Numbered from the stretch's first letter, positions 27,305-36,732 are shown. The stretch is 64,000 bases of DNA from Altericroceibacterium endophyticum (GCF_009827595.1 NZ_WTYT01000001.1:372001-436000); one strand, 5' to 3'. Translations and numbers: made by a program. Notes: generated by a model not told the origin, from the letters alone.

Positions 27305-27558
27305 CCATTACACAACTTAACAGATTGCATCATTGATATAAAGCAAGGCTGCGTCGCTACCTGGATCAGTGCAATAGCAGCCCTTGGCGCAGCCGCAGCG
27401 GACGGCAACTTCCTCCCGCACTGCTGACATTGAAATATGAACCTACCTACGTCCACTTCGCTGCGAGTACTTGCAAAACCGAACGGCAATCGCTGCCACC
27501 TTCTGGTGTGCGGTGATCGGCGGCACATAGGCTATTTTCGACGGCAATCGGCGGTGAA

Positions 27559-27648
27559 TGGCGGACAGGGTGGGATTCGAACCCACGAAGGGCTTGCACC
27601 CTTGCCGGTTTTCAAGACCGGTGCATTCAACCGCTCTGCCACCTGTCC
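27559..27648 (-). tRNA. tRNA-Ser (anticodon TGA)
   Basis: 90 nt on the minus strand: acceptor GGACAGG/CCTGTCC, discriminator G, encoded CCA, a long variable arm (CAAGGGTGCAAGCCCTT) typical of serine tRNA, T-loop GGTTCGAATCC, and anticodon loop CTTGAAA with TGA at 27612-27614. Confidence 0.97.
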
Positions 27649-27800
27649 GCTACGAAAAGTCGGCTAGCGTGTGAAACACCATTTGTCACCTGCGGATTTT
27701 AAGCAGACTGCGACTTTTTTGTGGGAAAATCGACTATTCTCATTAGGTCTGCGCAGTCTCGCTATTTCACTCACTCCCTTGCCGTGCAAGAGAAGGCGTT

Positions 27801-28823
27801 ATGAAGCTTTTTAAATCTGTTCTCCCATTCGCCGCTTTCCTAGCCTGCACCACCGGGGCGCAAACCGCCTGTGCTCAGGAGACCGATTTCGACTCATACG
27901 TGCAACTCGTCTCTGCCAAGGCACGCGCGGAAGGTGTCAGCGAACAGACCATTCGACAGTTAACCGCAGGTCTGGAACCTAACCCCCGTGTGCTCGCTTT
28001 GGACACGGATAATGTCGGCTCGTCTTCCAGCGGCTCCTATCCGCGGATGGATTCCTATATTCAGCGGCACAACACACAGTCCCGGATCAACGGTGGCAAG
28101 CGTGTTTATGCTCGTCTGAGACCGCATGCGCAGCGGCTGGAGCGCGAATTTGGCGTACCTGCAGAAATCTTGATTGCCATCTGGGGGCATGAGACAGCCT
28201 ATGGTGCAGTCACAGGTAGCTTCGATCTCGTTCGTTCCCTTGCGACATTGGCCTGGGAGGGGCGCCGCCGCGAATTGTTCGAACGTGAACTGATCGATGT
28301 GATGAAGATCGCCGACAGCGGTGTCCCGCGGTCTCAATTGCAGGGCAGTTGGGCCGGTGCCTTCGGCAATTCACAGTTTCTGCCCAGCGTCTATCTGCGG
28401 CTCGCGGTGGATGAAGATGGTGATGGCGTACGCGATATCTGGAACAGTGATCTCGATACGCTCGCCTCAATCGCCAATTACTTCCATGATGCCGGTTGGC
28501 GCACCGGTCAGCCATGGGCCGTGCAGGCCTATGTTCCCAACAGTGTCGATCGATCAGCTATTGCACCGCGTGTAGAGGCTCCTGTCTGCGAACGGGTGCA
28601 TGAACGCCATAGCAAATGGATGACTGTTGCCGAGTGGAAGAAGCTTGGCGTTATTCCGCGCGGCCAGATCGCTGACGATGTGATGGCATCTCTGTTCGAG
28701 CCGGACGGTCCCGCTAATCCGGGCTATCTCTTAACGCAGAATTATAGGGTCATCCTCGAATATAACTGCTCAAACTATTATGCGATGAGTGTGGGGCTTC
28801 TTGGAGATGATATTGCGCAATAA
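27801..28823 (+). CDS. Lytic murein transglycosylase, MltB family
   Basis: 340 residues with a Sec signal peptide (cleavage after ACA, about residue 24) and an SLT_2 domain. The catalytic Glu is Glu131 in IWGHETAYG; SFDLVRSLATLAWEGRRRELF and GSWAGAFGNSQFLPSVYL (in pieces) are family hallmarks. It cleaves the MurNAc-GlcNAc bond of peptidoglycan in the periplasm, leaving 1,6-anhydro ends. It lacks a lipobox, so it is a soluble periplasmic form. First gene of a wall-enzyme operon; the next gene begins 7 nt on. Confidence 0.93.
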   Translation: MKLFKSVLPFAAFLACTTGAQTACAQETDFDSYVQLVSAKARAEGVSEQTIRQLTAGLEPNPRVLALDTDNVGSSSSGSYPRMDSYIQRHNTQSRINGGKRVYARLRPHAQRLEREFGVPAEILIAIWGHETAYGAVTGSFDLVRSLATLAWEGRRRELFERELIDVMKIADSGVPRSQLQGSWAGAFGNSQFLPSVYLRLAVDEDGDGVRDIWNSDLDTLASIANYFHDAGWRTGQPWAVQAYVPNSVDRSAIAPRVEAPVCERVHERHSKWMTVAEWKKLGVIPRGQIADDVMASLFEPDGPANPGYLLTQNYRVILEYNCSNYYAMSVGLLGDDIAQ

Positions 28824-28830
28824 GGAAACG

Positions 28831-29835
28831 GTGGCCGTTGGCGGCATGAAGCCCATTTTGCAGCTCTTGCCGGTTGTATTGCTCGCAGGTTGTGCCGCTG
28901 CCTCTTCGAATGCCCCCCAGATTGCGCCAATTCCGCGAACCGGCCCGGCGGCGGATTATCCGATGGTGGTTGGTGATCCCTACAGCGTGCAAGGGATGCT
29001 TTATACGCCGCAGGATGTCATGAATTATGACGAAGTCGGCTATGTGGCGCTTGATCCGGCCGGCGGTGCCACAATCAGTGCCGAGCATCATACGCTTCCG
29101 CTCCCCAGCTATGTTGAGGTGACATCACTCGATACGGGACGGACTATCCTCGTCCGGGTTGAACGGCGCGGACCGATGCAGAGCAAGGATTTGATTGGTT
29201 TATCGCCCGGCGCGATGGAACAGCTTGGCTCGGAAATCGGCGGCCCGGTGCGTGTGCGCCGCGTTAATCCACCTGAAGAATCGCGCGCATTGCTGCGTCG
29301 TGGTGGTCAGGCGGGGAAGCGTATGGATACGCCGATGTCTCTGGTCGAGGTGCTTCGGCGGCGCTTGCCTGAAAGCGGTTCTGTCCCTCTGAATGAGGAA
29401 TCGGAGAAAGCCGCACCGCTGCCTATCCGTGATGAAACGGGCTCCAAACCGGAGAAAGATGACAGCGCTGCGGTGATCCGGAATGTAGATCCTGATCTGC
29501 CCAGTGCGGCAGAACCACCTGAGAATGACAGTTCGGGTGACTTTGTGTCTCGGCCAATAGTACAAGCTGTTCAGCCTGTTCGCGCAGCAGCATCGCAAAG
29601 TGCTGCGCCTGCTACTGCTCCAATCGAGAATGGTTTCATCGTTCAGGCCGGTGCCTATTCACGCAAGGCAGGGGCGGAGCAGGTTGCCAGTGACATAGAT
29701 GGTTTCATTAGTCCTTCCGGTTCGCTGTACCGCGTGAGAACTGGCCCCTTCAAGACCCGTGCAGAAGCGCAGAGTGCGCTCGCCAAGGTTAAGGCGGCTG
29801 GTTATAGTGATGCGCGTATTTATCGGCAGAATTAA
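28831..29835 (+). CDS. RlpA-like lipoprotein with C-terminal SPOR domain, probably non-catalytic
   Basis: A GTG at 28831 has AAGGA 4-5 nt upstream (overlapping the previous stop); ATG 28846 is the alternative. Either gives a lipoprotein signal (lipobox LAGC). A double-psi beta-barrel stretch follows (SAEHHTLPLPSYVEVTSLDTGRTILVRV), given here as HHTLPLPSYVEV and GRTILVRVERRGPM. The usual RlpA motif NDRGP is ERRGP and the WYG...TA-GE segment is not seen, so the glycan-strand transglycosylase residues appear lost. After a Pro/Glu-rich linker, residues about 265-335 form a SPOR domain (FIVQAGAYSRKAGAEQVA), which binds denuded septal glycan. It sits between a transglycosylase and a DD-carboxypeptidase. 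Confidence 0.8.
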   Translation: MAVGGMKPILQLLPVVLLAGCAAASSNAPQIAPIPRTGPAADYPMVVGDPYSVQGMLYTPQDVMNYDEVGYVALDPAGGATISAEHHTLPLPSYVEVTSLDTGRTILVRVERRGPMQSKDLIGLSPGAMEQLGSEIGGPVRVRRVNPPEESRALLRRGGQAGKRMDTPMSLVEVLRRRLPESGSVPLNEESEKAAPLPIRDETGSKPEKDDSAAVIRNVDPDLPSAAEPPENDSSGDFVSRPIVQAVQPVRAAASQSAAPATAPIENGFIVQAGAYSRKAGAEQVASDIDGFISPSGSLYRVRTGPFKTRAEAQSALAKVKAAGYSDARIYRQN

Positions 29836-29871
29836 TCCAGAAGTGATCGCTTCCCATTCGAGGGAGCCAGG

Positions 29872-31041
29872 GTGATTGGGCAAAAAATGTTAAGACCTAT
29901 CTTGCCGGCATTGGCCATGCTGGCATTGTCGAACGCAGGAGCATTGGGCGCCGCGGAGCAGCGTGCGGCACCGATCGATACCGATATCCCGGTGGCTTTG
30001 CTGGTTGATATTTCCTCCGGACAGACGCTGTACACACGCGAAGCCGACCGGCGCTTCATGCCCGCTTCAGTCACCAAAGTGATGACGATTTACACGCTGT
30101 TCGACTTGCTCAATCGCGGCAAATTACGTCCGGATGGCGTCGTTGAAGTCAGCAAAAAAGACGCCGATGAATGGTCGGGCGAAGGATCATCGATGTTCTT
30201 GAAGGCCGGCGACCGGGTTACGGTTGAGCGATTGCTGATGGGCATAACAACCGTTTCCGCCAATGATGCCTCAGTGGTCATGGCCCATGAAGCAGCGGGG
30301 TCGATGAAAAACTGGATCGCGCTGATGAACAGCAAGGCCGCAGAGCTGGGCATGCGAAACAGCCATTTCGGTCTGCCAAATGGCTATCCGGATGAAGGCC
30401 GGACTTTCACCAGCGCAGATGATCTGGCCCTGCTGGCCAGTGCAATGATCGAGCGCTACCCGGATCTGTATCACCATTATTTCGGCCATCACGGTATGAC
30501 CTATAATGGTATCACGCAGGCCAATCATGATCCGATAACCGGAGTGGTGCAGGGCGCTGATGGCATAAAAACCGGTTATACCCGTCAGGCAGGGTATAAT
30601 TTCCTGGGCTCTGCCGAACGGAATGGCCGCAGGCTGGTGATGGTTCTGGCTGGCGCTCCATCTGCAGGCGAGCGCAATCGCAGCGCTCGCAATTTCATGA
30701 ATTGGGGCTTCGATACGTTCGACAATCGGCTGCTCGTGCCCAAGGATTATGATCTCGGACGCGCGCTGGTCCAGAATGGTGCAGAAGACAGTGTAGCCCT
30801 CACGACCGCGCAGGACATCCGGGCCAGCCTGCCCAAAAATGATCGCGAGCGTATGAAGCTCAGCATTCGGTACCGCGGGCCGCTGGAAGCGCCGATCGCA
30901 CAAGGGCAGGAAGTCGCGCAATTGCGTATCGAGATCGATGGTCAGAAACCGCATGATGTGCCAGTCGTGGCGGCTGAAAATGTTGCCAAGGCCAACATTC
31001 TGCAGCGCATTATAAATGGCGTGAACGGGTTCTTTTCATGA
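29872..31041 (+). CDS. D-alanyl-D-alanine carboxypeptidase (low-molecular-weight PBP, DacA/PBP5 type)
   Basis: 389 residues from a GTG start at 29872 with GAGGGAG 5 nt upstream. A Sec signal peptide precedes the penicillin-binding fold. Active-site motifs are complete: Ser66 in ASVTK, SAN at 129-131, and Lys233-Thr-Gly in GIKTGYT. A C-terminal beta domain and a short amphipathic end (ILQRIINGVNGFFS) anchor it to the inner membrane. It trims the terminal D-Ala of pentapeptides and so limits cross-linking. Overlaps tmk by 4 nt, an unusual coupling of wall and nucleotide genes that is common in this group. Confidence 0.95.
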   Translation: MIGQKMLRPILPALAMLALSNAGALGAAEQRAAPIDTDIPVALLVDISSGQTLYTREADRRFMPASVTKVMTIYTLFDLLNRGKLRPDGVVEVSKKDADEWSGEGSSMFLKAGDRVTVERLLMGITTVSANDASVVMAHEAAGSMKNWIALMNSKAAELGMRNSHFGLPNGYPDEGRTFTSADDLALLASAMIERYPDLYHHYFGHHGMTYNGITQANHDPITGVVQGADGIKTGYTRQAGYNFLGSAERNGRRLVMVLAGAPSAGERNRSARNFMNWGFDTFDNRLLVPKDYDLGRALVQNGAEDSVALTTAQDIRASLPKNDRERMKLSIRYRGPLEAPIAQGQEVAQLRIEIDGQKPHDVPVVAAENVAKANILQRIINGVNGFFS

Positions 31042-31676
31042 AGCGCGGCCGCTTCATTTCGCTGGAAGGTGGTGAGGGGGTAGGTAAATCTACCCAGGCC
31101 CGGCTTCTGGAAAGCGCTCTCGCAGAGCGCAATATCCCGGCGATCATCACGCGCGAGCCGGGTGGGACTTCAGGTGCGGAAGCTGTGCGATCACTGCTGC
31201 TCGATCCGGAAAACCCGGATTGGGGCTACCGCGCGGAGGCATTGCTCTTTGCCGCCGCCCGCGCCGATCATGTCGAACGCTGCATCCTCCCCGCGTTGCA
31301 ATCCGGGCAATGGGTTATCTGTGATCGCTTTATCGACTCCACCCGTGCTTATCAGGGCGGTGACGCGGGGCTGAGTGACGCAGAAATCCTTGCGCTGCAT
31401 GCTATTGGAAGCGGCGGTCTGCTGCCTGACCGAACCTTTCTTCTTGAAGTTCCGGCCGTTATTACTGCGCAGCGCCTTGCAAAACGTGATGGAACCCATG
31501 CGGACCGCATTGGAGGCAGAGACGCCACTTTTCACGAAAAGGTGGCGCGTATTTTTGGGCAGCTCGCCGAAGCTGAACCGCAGCGTTTCTGCCGCATTAC
31601 AGCCGATAAAAGTCCTGAAGCAGTGCATCAGCAGATTTGGCAGGCACTCCAGACGATGCTTGCGGAACCCGATTGA
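31038..31676 (+). CDS. tmk: Thymidylate kinase
   Basis: 212 residues. P-loop GGEGVGKST (residues 11-19), the DR-x motif CDRFIDSTRAYQGG binding dTMP, and a lid region near LAKRDGTHADRIG. It phosphorylates dTMP to dTDP with ATP in the cytoplasm. ATGA overlap with the dac gene upstream and TGATG overlap with holB downstream show a translationally coupled set. The tmk-holB-metG-tatD order is widely conserved. Confidence 0.96.
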   Translation: MKRGRFISLEGGEGVGKSTQARLLESALAERNIPAIITREPGGTSGAEAVRSLLLDPENPDWGYRAEALLFAAARADHVERCILPALQSGQWVICDRFIDSTRAYQGGDAGLSDAEILALHAIGSGGLLPDRTFLLEVPAVITAQRLAKRDGTHADRIGGRDATFHEKVARIFGQLAEAEPQRFCRITADKSPEAVHQQIWQALQTMLAEPD

Positions 31677-32623
31677 TGCTGTCGGGTCATGATACGGTGT
31701 GGCGGGAATGGCGGGCAGCTCTGGACAGTCCGCGGATGCATCACGCGTGGATGCTTGCTGGCAGGCGCGGCAGCGGGAAAATGACCTTTGCTCTGGAGGC
31801 AGCTCATGCGCTGATCGCGCAGGATGGTCAGGATCATCCTGCTCAGAACCATCCTGATATCCTCGTGCTCACCCATCTTCCTTCTAATTCCGATGAGGAA
31901 AAGAAGCGCGACGAAGGCAAACCCTATCAGACCAAGCGCAATATCAGCGTGGATCAGATCCGGCGGATGCAGCAGCGGCTGACCACACGGCCGACATTGG
32001 GCACGCGGCGCGCGATTATTATCGACCCGGCGGACGATATGGAAAAGGGCGCTTCGAACGCTTTGTTGAAGAGCCTGGAAGAGCCGCCTGCAGGCAGTTA
32101 TTTCTTGCTGGTGACCCACCGGCCCGGCAAGTTGCTCCCGACAATCAGATCTCGCTGCCGATTGCTGCGTTTTCCGCAAATATCGGATTCAGAAATCGAT
32201 GCAATTTTGCAGAAAAATGCACCGCAGGCTAATCCTGCAACCAGGCACGCGGCGATTGCCGCGGCGGGAGGCTCACCGGGCGCAGCGCTTGATTTCGTGG
32301 AAATGAACCTGGCGGAATTGCACCAGCTGATGGTGACCATTTTGCGAGAGGGCGATCGGGACTATTCGTTGCGCGGGCGGCTTGCTGGCGAGATGGGGGC
32401 GAGGCCGGATCGTTTGCGGCAAGCGGCGGCCATTGATCTGGCCCGTTCGGTTCTTGCAGGCGCCGTCGCAGAGGCGCCCAAGGCCGCGATGCCGGTCATG
32501 ATTGATGCGCATTCCGACCTCAACCGGCTTGCCGCTCAGGCTCCGACCTATAATTTTGATGCTGGATTGCTGGTAATGGAAATCGGCACCTTGCTCGCAT
32601 CGGCCGCTATGCCTAGGGACTAG
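31676..32623 (+). CDS. holB: DNA polymerase III delta-prime subunit
   Basis: 315 residues from the ATG at 31676, which shares one base with the tmk stop. AAA+ clamp-loader fold: a P-loop-like GRRGSGKMTFA, ISVDQIRRMQQRL, the ASNALLKSLEEPPAGSYFLLVTHRP segment (here SLEEPPAGSYF and THRP), and the arginine-finger-type IRSRCRLL. Delta-prime is the stator of the clamp loader that opens the beta clamp. The P-loop keeps GSGK, unlike the E. coli protein, which has lost nucleotide binding; whether it binds ATP is unknown. Confidence 0.93.
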   Translation: MLSGHDTVWREWRAALDSPRMHHAWMLAGRRGSGKMTFALEAAHALIAQDGQDHPAQNHPDILVLTHLPSNSDEEKKRDEGKPYQTKRNISVDQIRRMQQRLTTRPTLGTRRAIIIDPADDMEKGASNALLKSLEEPPAGSYFLLVTHRPGKLLPTIRSRCRLLRFPQISDSEIDAILQKNAPQANPATRHAAIAAAGGSPGAALDFVEMNLAELHQLMVTILREGDRDYSLRGRLAGEMGARPDRLRQAAAIDLARSVLAGAVAEAPKAAMPVMIDAHSDLNRLAAQAPTYNFDAGLLVMEIGTLLASAAMPRD

Positions 32624-32626
32624 GAC

Positions 32627-34180
32627 ATGGCTAAGCCCTTTTATATTACGACCGCGATTCATTATCCCAACGGCAAACCGCATATCGGTCATGCCTATGA
32701 AACGATTGCCGCCGATGTGCTGGCGCGTTTCCACAGGATGCAGGGCAGGGAGGTCCGGTTTCAGACCGGGACTGACGAACATGGCCTGAAAATGGCTCAG
32801 AAGGCCCGCGAGCTTAACATGACTCCGCGCGAACTTGCGGATCAAATGTCATCCTATTTCAAAGATTTATTTGATAATCTTGATATAAGTTATGACCGCT
32901 ATATCCGTACCACGGAAGATGCGCATAACCACGCAAGCCAAGCCATATGGAAAGCGATGGAGGCGAATGATGATCTCTATCTCGACCGGTATGAAGGTTG
33001 GTACTCCATCCGCGATGAAGCCTATTATGATGAAAGCGAGCTGCTGGAAGGAGAGGGGGGCGAGAAGCTTTCTCCGCAAGGCACCCCGGTTGAATGGACG
33101 GTAGAGGAAAGCTGGTTCTTCCGTTTGTCCAAATATCAGGACAAATTGCTGCAATTATACAATGACAATCCCGATTTCATCCGCCCGGAAAGTCGCCGCA
33201 ATGAGGTGATGCGCTTTGTCGAAGGCGGGCTGCGCGATCTGTCTGTCTCGCGAACCAGCTTCGACTGGGGCGTTAAGGTTCCGGGTTCTGAGAATCACGT
33301 GATGTATGTGTGGGTGGATGCGCTCACTAATTATCTCACGGGGCTGGGTTATCCCGATACGACGCCTGACTTCGAAAAATTCTGGCCAGCAGATGTGCAT
33401 TTGATCGGCAAGGATATCATCCGTTTTCATACGGTTTACTGGCCTGCCTTCCTGATGAGTGCGAATATCGCTTTACCCAAGCAGGTGTTTGGCCACGGGT
33501 TTTTGCTGAACCGCGGCCAGAAGGAGTCAAAATCGCTCGGCAATGTGACCGATCCTAACGAGCTGGCTGAAAAGTTCGGCGTGGATGTGCTGCGCTATTT
33601 TCTCCTGCGTGAATTCGCCTTCGGTCAGGACGGCAGCTACTCTCCGCAAGCCATTGTCACACGCTCCAATGCGGAACTGGCGAACAGCTTCGGCAACCTC
33701 GCGCAGCGCGTGATGAGCTTTATTGCCAAGAATTGCCCTGATGGTTTTACAGCTGAAGCTGCGGCTCAGCCCGTGGATGGCGAATTGCTGGCAACTGTCC
33801 GCAAGGCATGCAGTGAGGAATTGCCGGAAGCATTCGAGCGCATGGCTTTTTCCGTAGGTCTGGAAGCATGGATGCGCGGTGTCTTCGCCTGCAATGCCTA
33901 TGTTGATGAACAGGCACCCTGGGCCCTGCGGAAGACCGATCCTGAGCGGATGAAGCGGGTTTTGGCAACGCTTTGCGGCGCTATTCGTGATCTCGCAATT
34001 GCAATTTCGCCTGTTACACCAACGGCTTCCGGTAAGATCCTTGACGCGCTTTGTATCCCGGCTGATCAGCGCGACATGCAGGGTCTCGAATTGGATATCA
34101 CCAATGGGCCGATCACGGTGGACAGCCCCAAGCCTGCTTTTCCGCGGCTCGAAATGCCGGAGGAAGAGGAGGGCGCCTGA
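32627..34180 (+). CDS. metG: Methionyl-tRNA synthetase
   Basis: 517 residues; class I synthetase. HIGH motif at residues 19-22 (KPHIGHAYE), connective peptide of the zinc-less type (EAYYDESEL in place of Cys pairs), WVDALTNYLTGLGY, and the signature loop KESKS at 299-303 followed by LGN, where KMSKS is usual. The C-terminal anticodon helix bundle ends without the tRNA-binding EMAP-like domain. Charges tRNA-Met in the cytoplasm. TGATG-type one-base overlap with tatD. Confidence 0.96.
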   Translation: MAKPFYITTAIHYPNGKPHIGHAYETIAADVLARFHRMQGREVRFQTGTDEHGLKMAQKARELNMTPRELADQMSSYFKDLFDNLDISYDRYIRTTEDAHNHASQAIWKAMEANDDLYLDRYEGWYSIRDEAYYDESELLEGEGGEKLSPQGTPVEWTVEESWFFRLSKYQDKLLQLYNDNPDFIRPESRRNEVMRFVEGGLRDLSVSRTSFDWGVKVPGSENHVMYVWVDALTNYLTGLGYPDTTPDFEKFWPADVHLIGKDIIRFHTVYWPAFLMSANIALPKQVFGHGFLLNRGQKESKSLGNVTDPNELAEKFGVDVLRYFLLREFAFGQDGSYSPQAIVTRSNAELANSFGNLAQRVMSFIAKNCPDGFTAEAAAQPVDGELLATVRKACSEELPEAFERMAFSVGLEAWMRGVFACNAYVDEQAPWALRKTDPERMKRVLATLCGAIRDLAIAISPVTPTASGKILDALCIPADQRDMQGLELDITNGPITVDSPKPAFPRLEMPEEEEGA

Positions 34181-34956
34181 TGCTGATCGATAGCCATTGC
34201 CACTTGGAATATGAAGGCCTGGTGGAGGATCAGCAGGCCATTCTGGAGCGCGCACGCGCCGCAGGCGTTGACGCATTTCTGAATATTTCGACGCGCCAAA
34301 GCGAATGGGACCGCGTGGTCGCCACGGCGGAGCGTGAAAATGATGTCTGGGCCAGCGTCGGAATCCATCCGCATGAGGCCGATAGCCATGCGGATCTGGG
34401 GGAGGCGGCCTTGCGCGAAGCAACCCATCACCCCCGCGTCATTGCGATTGGCGAAACCGGGCTCGATTATTATTACGACAAGTCCGACCGGCAGGTGCAG
34501 CAAAAGCTGTTCCGCATGCATATCTCCGTGGCGCGCGAAACCGGCTTGCCCCTGATTATCCATACACGTGATGCCGAGGATGATACCGCTGAAATCCTGA
34601 GCGATGAAATGGAGAAGGGGGCTTTCCCGGCTCTGATCCATTGCTTCACAGCCTCGGCTGATTTTGGCCGCATTGTGCTCGACCTTGGCCTTACGATTTC
34701 TCTTTCCGGTATCGTGACGTTTAAAAACGCCAAGGATCTTCAGGAATTTGCACAGAAAATTCCTGAAGATCGGCTGTTGGTCGAGACTGATAGCCCGTTT
34801 CTTGCGCCGATACCGCATCGCGGGAAAAGCTGTGAGCCCGCCTATGTACGCGATACGGCCGAATTTGTTGCCGCTTTGCGTGAGGAAAGCGTGGAGCATT
34901 TAGGCCAGACCACCAGTCGCAATTTTGCAAAGCTGTTCGCGAAGGCTGGTCTGTGA
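34180..34956 (+). CDS. tatD: TatD-family metal-dependent hydrolase
   Basis: 258 residues. Metal-binding HCHLE at the N-terminus, SVGIHPHEA, GETGLDYYYD, LIIHTRDAEDD, IHCFTAS and ETDSPFLAP in the family order. Members are 3'-5' DNA/RNA exonucleases or deoxyribonucleases using two metal ions. Overlaps metG by one base and the MBL gene by four. The holB-metG-tatD-MBL order is a conserved neighbourhood. Confidence 0.94.
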   Translation: MLIDSHCHLEYEGLVEDQQAILERARAAGVDAFLNISTRQSEWDRVVATAERENDVWASVGIHPHEADSHADLGEAALREATHHPRVIAIGETGLDYYYDKSDRQVQQKLFRMHISVARETGLPLIIHTRDAEDDTAEILSDEMEKGAFPALIHCFTASADFGRIVLDLGLTISLSGIVTFKNAKDLQEFAQKIPEDRLLVETDSPFLAPIPHRGKSCEPAYVRDTAEFVAALREESVEHLGQTTSRNFAKLFAKAGL

Positions 34957-35720
34957 GAATTGTGATACTTGGTTCGGGAACGTCTACCGGCGTACCCAGG
35001 ATTGGAAATGACTGGGGCGCCTGTGATCCTTCTGAACCGCGCAATCGCCGTACACGCGTTGCGATTATGGTGGAAGGCAATGACGGCGCCCGTATCCTGG
35101 TCGATACGCCGCCAGATCTCCGGCAACAGCTGCTAACCAATGAAATTGATCGCATCGATGCGATTTTCTGGACCCATGACCATGCAGATCACACACATGG
35201 TATCGATGATCTGCGCGTGCTGCGTTATGGGCGCGGCGGTCCGCTGCAGGGGTTTGCGGCAGATGAAACCGCACGCCGGTTGAGGCAGCGCTTTGGCTAT
35301 GTCTTTGCCGGCCAGCATGGTTATCCGACTATCGCGAAACTCGACACATTGGATAGATTGCGCATGGCGCTGGGGTTCGGTGTCGGGTTTTGTCAGATGC
35401 CGCATGGTCCCGCGCAAAGTACCGCATTCTGCTTCGATCAGGATGGAAAAACAGTAGGTTACGCCACAGATTTCAGTGAAATCACGGATGGCATGCTGGA
35501 TCTGTTCGACGGCGTCGATTTGCTCATTTGTGACTGTTTACGGCGTGATCCGCATCCAACGCATGCGCATCTCGGGATGGCACTTGAGCTGGCCGAGAAG
35601 TGTGACGCCGGCCATATGGTGCTGACGCATCTGGATAAGAGCATGGATTACCGGACGCTATGCGATGAAGTTCCAGACAACGTAACCGTCGGCTACGACG
35701 GATTGGAGCTGATCCTATGA
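34953..35720 (+). CDS. MBL-fold metallo-hydrolase (PhnP/RNase Z-like)
   Basis: 255 residues. Metal site THDHADHTHGIDDLR (HxHxDH), then later DFSEI with the bridging Asp, CDCLRRDPHPTHAHL and VLTHLDKSMDY supplying further histidines. N-terminal ILGSGTSTGVPRIG is typical of the PhnP-like branch that includes cyclic phosphodiesterases. Exact substrate unknown. The stop overlaps the start of a 55-residue membrane protein gene (ATGA). Confidence 0.9.
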   Translation: MRIVILGSGTSTGVPRIGNDWGACDPSEPRNRRTRVAIMVEGNDGARILVDTPPDLRQQLLTNEIDRIDAIFWTHDHADHTHGIDDLRVLRYGRGGPLQGFAADETARRLRQRFGYVFAGQHGYPTIAKLDTLDRLRMALGFGVGFCQMPHGPAQSTAFCFDQDGKTVGYATDFSEITDGMLDLFDGVDLLICDCLRRDPHPTHAHLGMALELAEKCDAGHMVLTHLDKSMDYRTLCDEVPDNVTVGYDGLELIL

Positions 35721-35884
35721 GCAGTTTCAACTGGGTGTCGATCGTGGCGCTGGTGGGATATCTGGTCCTGGCGTTGGCTGCCTTGCGTTCGCAGCACATC
35801 AGCCTTGGTAAAGCGGCGCGACTGGCGTTGATCTGGTTCGGCATTTTTCTGGTCGTGGCGATCATTTTTAACAATATCGGCTAG
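35717..35884 (+). CDS. Small inner-membrane protein, 55 aa
   Basis: Begins MSSFNWVSIVALVGYLVLAL and ends VVAIIFNNIG. Two hydrophobic segments (about 5-22 and 37-52) flank a short basic loop RSQHISLGKAAR. The start overlaps the MBL stop as ATGA, so it is translationally coupled to that operon. Small two-helix proteins of this form are common at this place in sphingomonads as far as I recall, but no function is known to me. Confidence 0.75.
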   Translation: MSSFNWVSIVALVGYLVLALAALRSQHISLGKAARLALIWFGIFLVVAIIFNNIG

Positions 35885-35955
35885 CCACCGCCCGTCCATC
35901 CCGTGTAATATTTAACATAATATATATTATCAGTTCGAATAAGAGCGAGATCGCA

Positions 35956-36732
35956 ATGTCCCATCAGCTCACCCGCCTGCTTCAGATCATGGCGCGCTTA
36001 CGTGATCCGGTGAATGGCTGTGAATGGGATGTCGCTCAGACTTTTGAGACAATTGCGCCCTATACAATTGAGGAAGCGTACGAAGTCGTCGATGCGATTG
36101 AGCGCTCTCATATGGATGATCTGCGCGACGAACTGGGCGATCTGCTGCTGCAAGTCGTATTCAATTCGCGTATCGCTGAAGAAGCCGGTTATTTTACTTT
36201 TCAGGATGTTGCCCAGGCAATTTCAGACAAGATGGAAGCCCGCCATCCACATATCTTTGCCGCCAATGATGATGACGCTCCGGGTGCCCAGAAATGGGAA
36301 GATCTCAAGCAGCAGGAACGCGAAGCTAAGGGCGAACGCAGCGCGATGGATGGTGTGGCATCAGCACTGCCTGCTTTGCTACGCGCAGAAAAGCTGCAGA
36401 AGCGTGCCGCACGTGCGGGTTTTGACTGGCCGGATGTTGATGGGCCAGCAGCGAAAGTTGCCGAAGAAGCAGCCGAACTGGCGGAAGCTGCCGATGGTCC
36501 TGACAAGCTAGAAGAAGCCGGTGACTTCATCTTTTCAGCCGTCAATCTGGTGCGCGCCTATGGCATAGCTCCCGAACAGGCGCTCCGCGCCGCAAATTCA
36601 AAGTTTGAACGCCGCTTCCGGGCGATGGAAGATATGGCAGACGGCCGGTTTGACACATTGACACTCGAGCAACAGGAAAACCTGTGGCAAGAGGTCAAGC
36701 GTCAAGAAAAGAGCGAACAGCCCTCCTCCTAA
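35956..36732 (+). CDS. mazG: Nucleoside triphosphate pyrophosphohydrolase MazG
   Basis: 258 residues with two MazG repeats, as in E. coli MazG. First half: RLRDPVNGCEWDVAQTFETIAPYTIEEAYEVVDAI (signature pieces CEWDVAQTFETIAPY and EEAYEVVDAI), then LRDELGDLLLQVVFN with the Mg-binding EXXED-type acidic residues. Second half: VAEEAAELAEA and KLEEAGDFIFSAVN. It hydrolyses NTPs to NMP and pyrophosphate in the cytoplasm. The 71-nt AT-rich gap upstream (TAATATATATTAT) probably holds its own promoter. Its end overlaps the convergent hflX end by 4 nt. Confidence 0.95.
   Translation: MSHQLTRLLQIMARLRDPVNGCEWDVAQTFETIAPYTIEEAYEVVDAIERSHMDDLRDELGDLLLQVVFNSRIAEEAGYFTFQDVAQAISDKMEARHPHIFAANDDDAPGAQKWEDLKQQEREAKGERSAMDGVASALPALLRAEKLQKRAARAGFDWPDVDGPAAKVAEEAAELAEAADGPDKLEEAGDFIFSAVNLVRAYGIAPEQALRAANSKFERRFRAMEDMADGRFDTLTLEQQENLWQEVKRQEKSEQPSS

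Noticed and set aside
31637-31675. Upstream extension of holB into tmk
   Set aside because: The ATG at 31676 overlapping the tmk stop gives the usual delta-prime N-terminus; the extension is coding in another frame for tmk.
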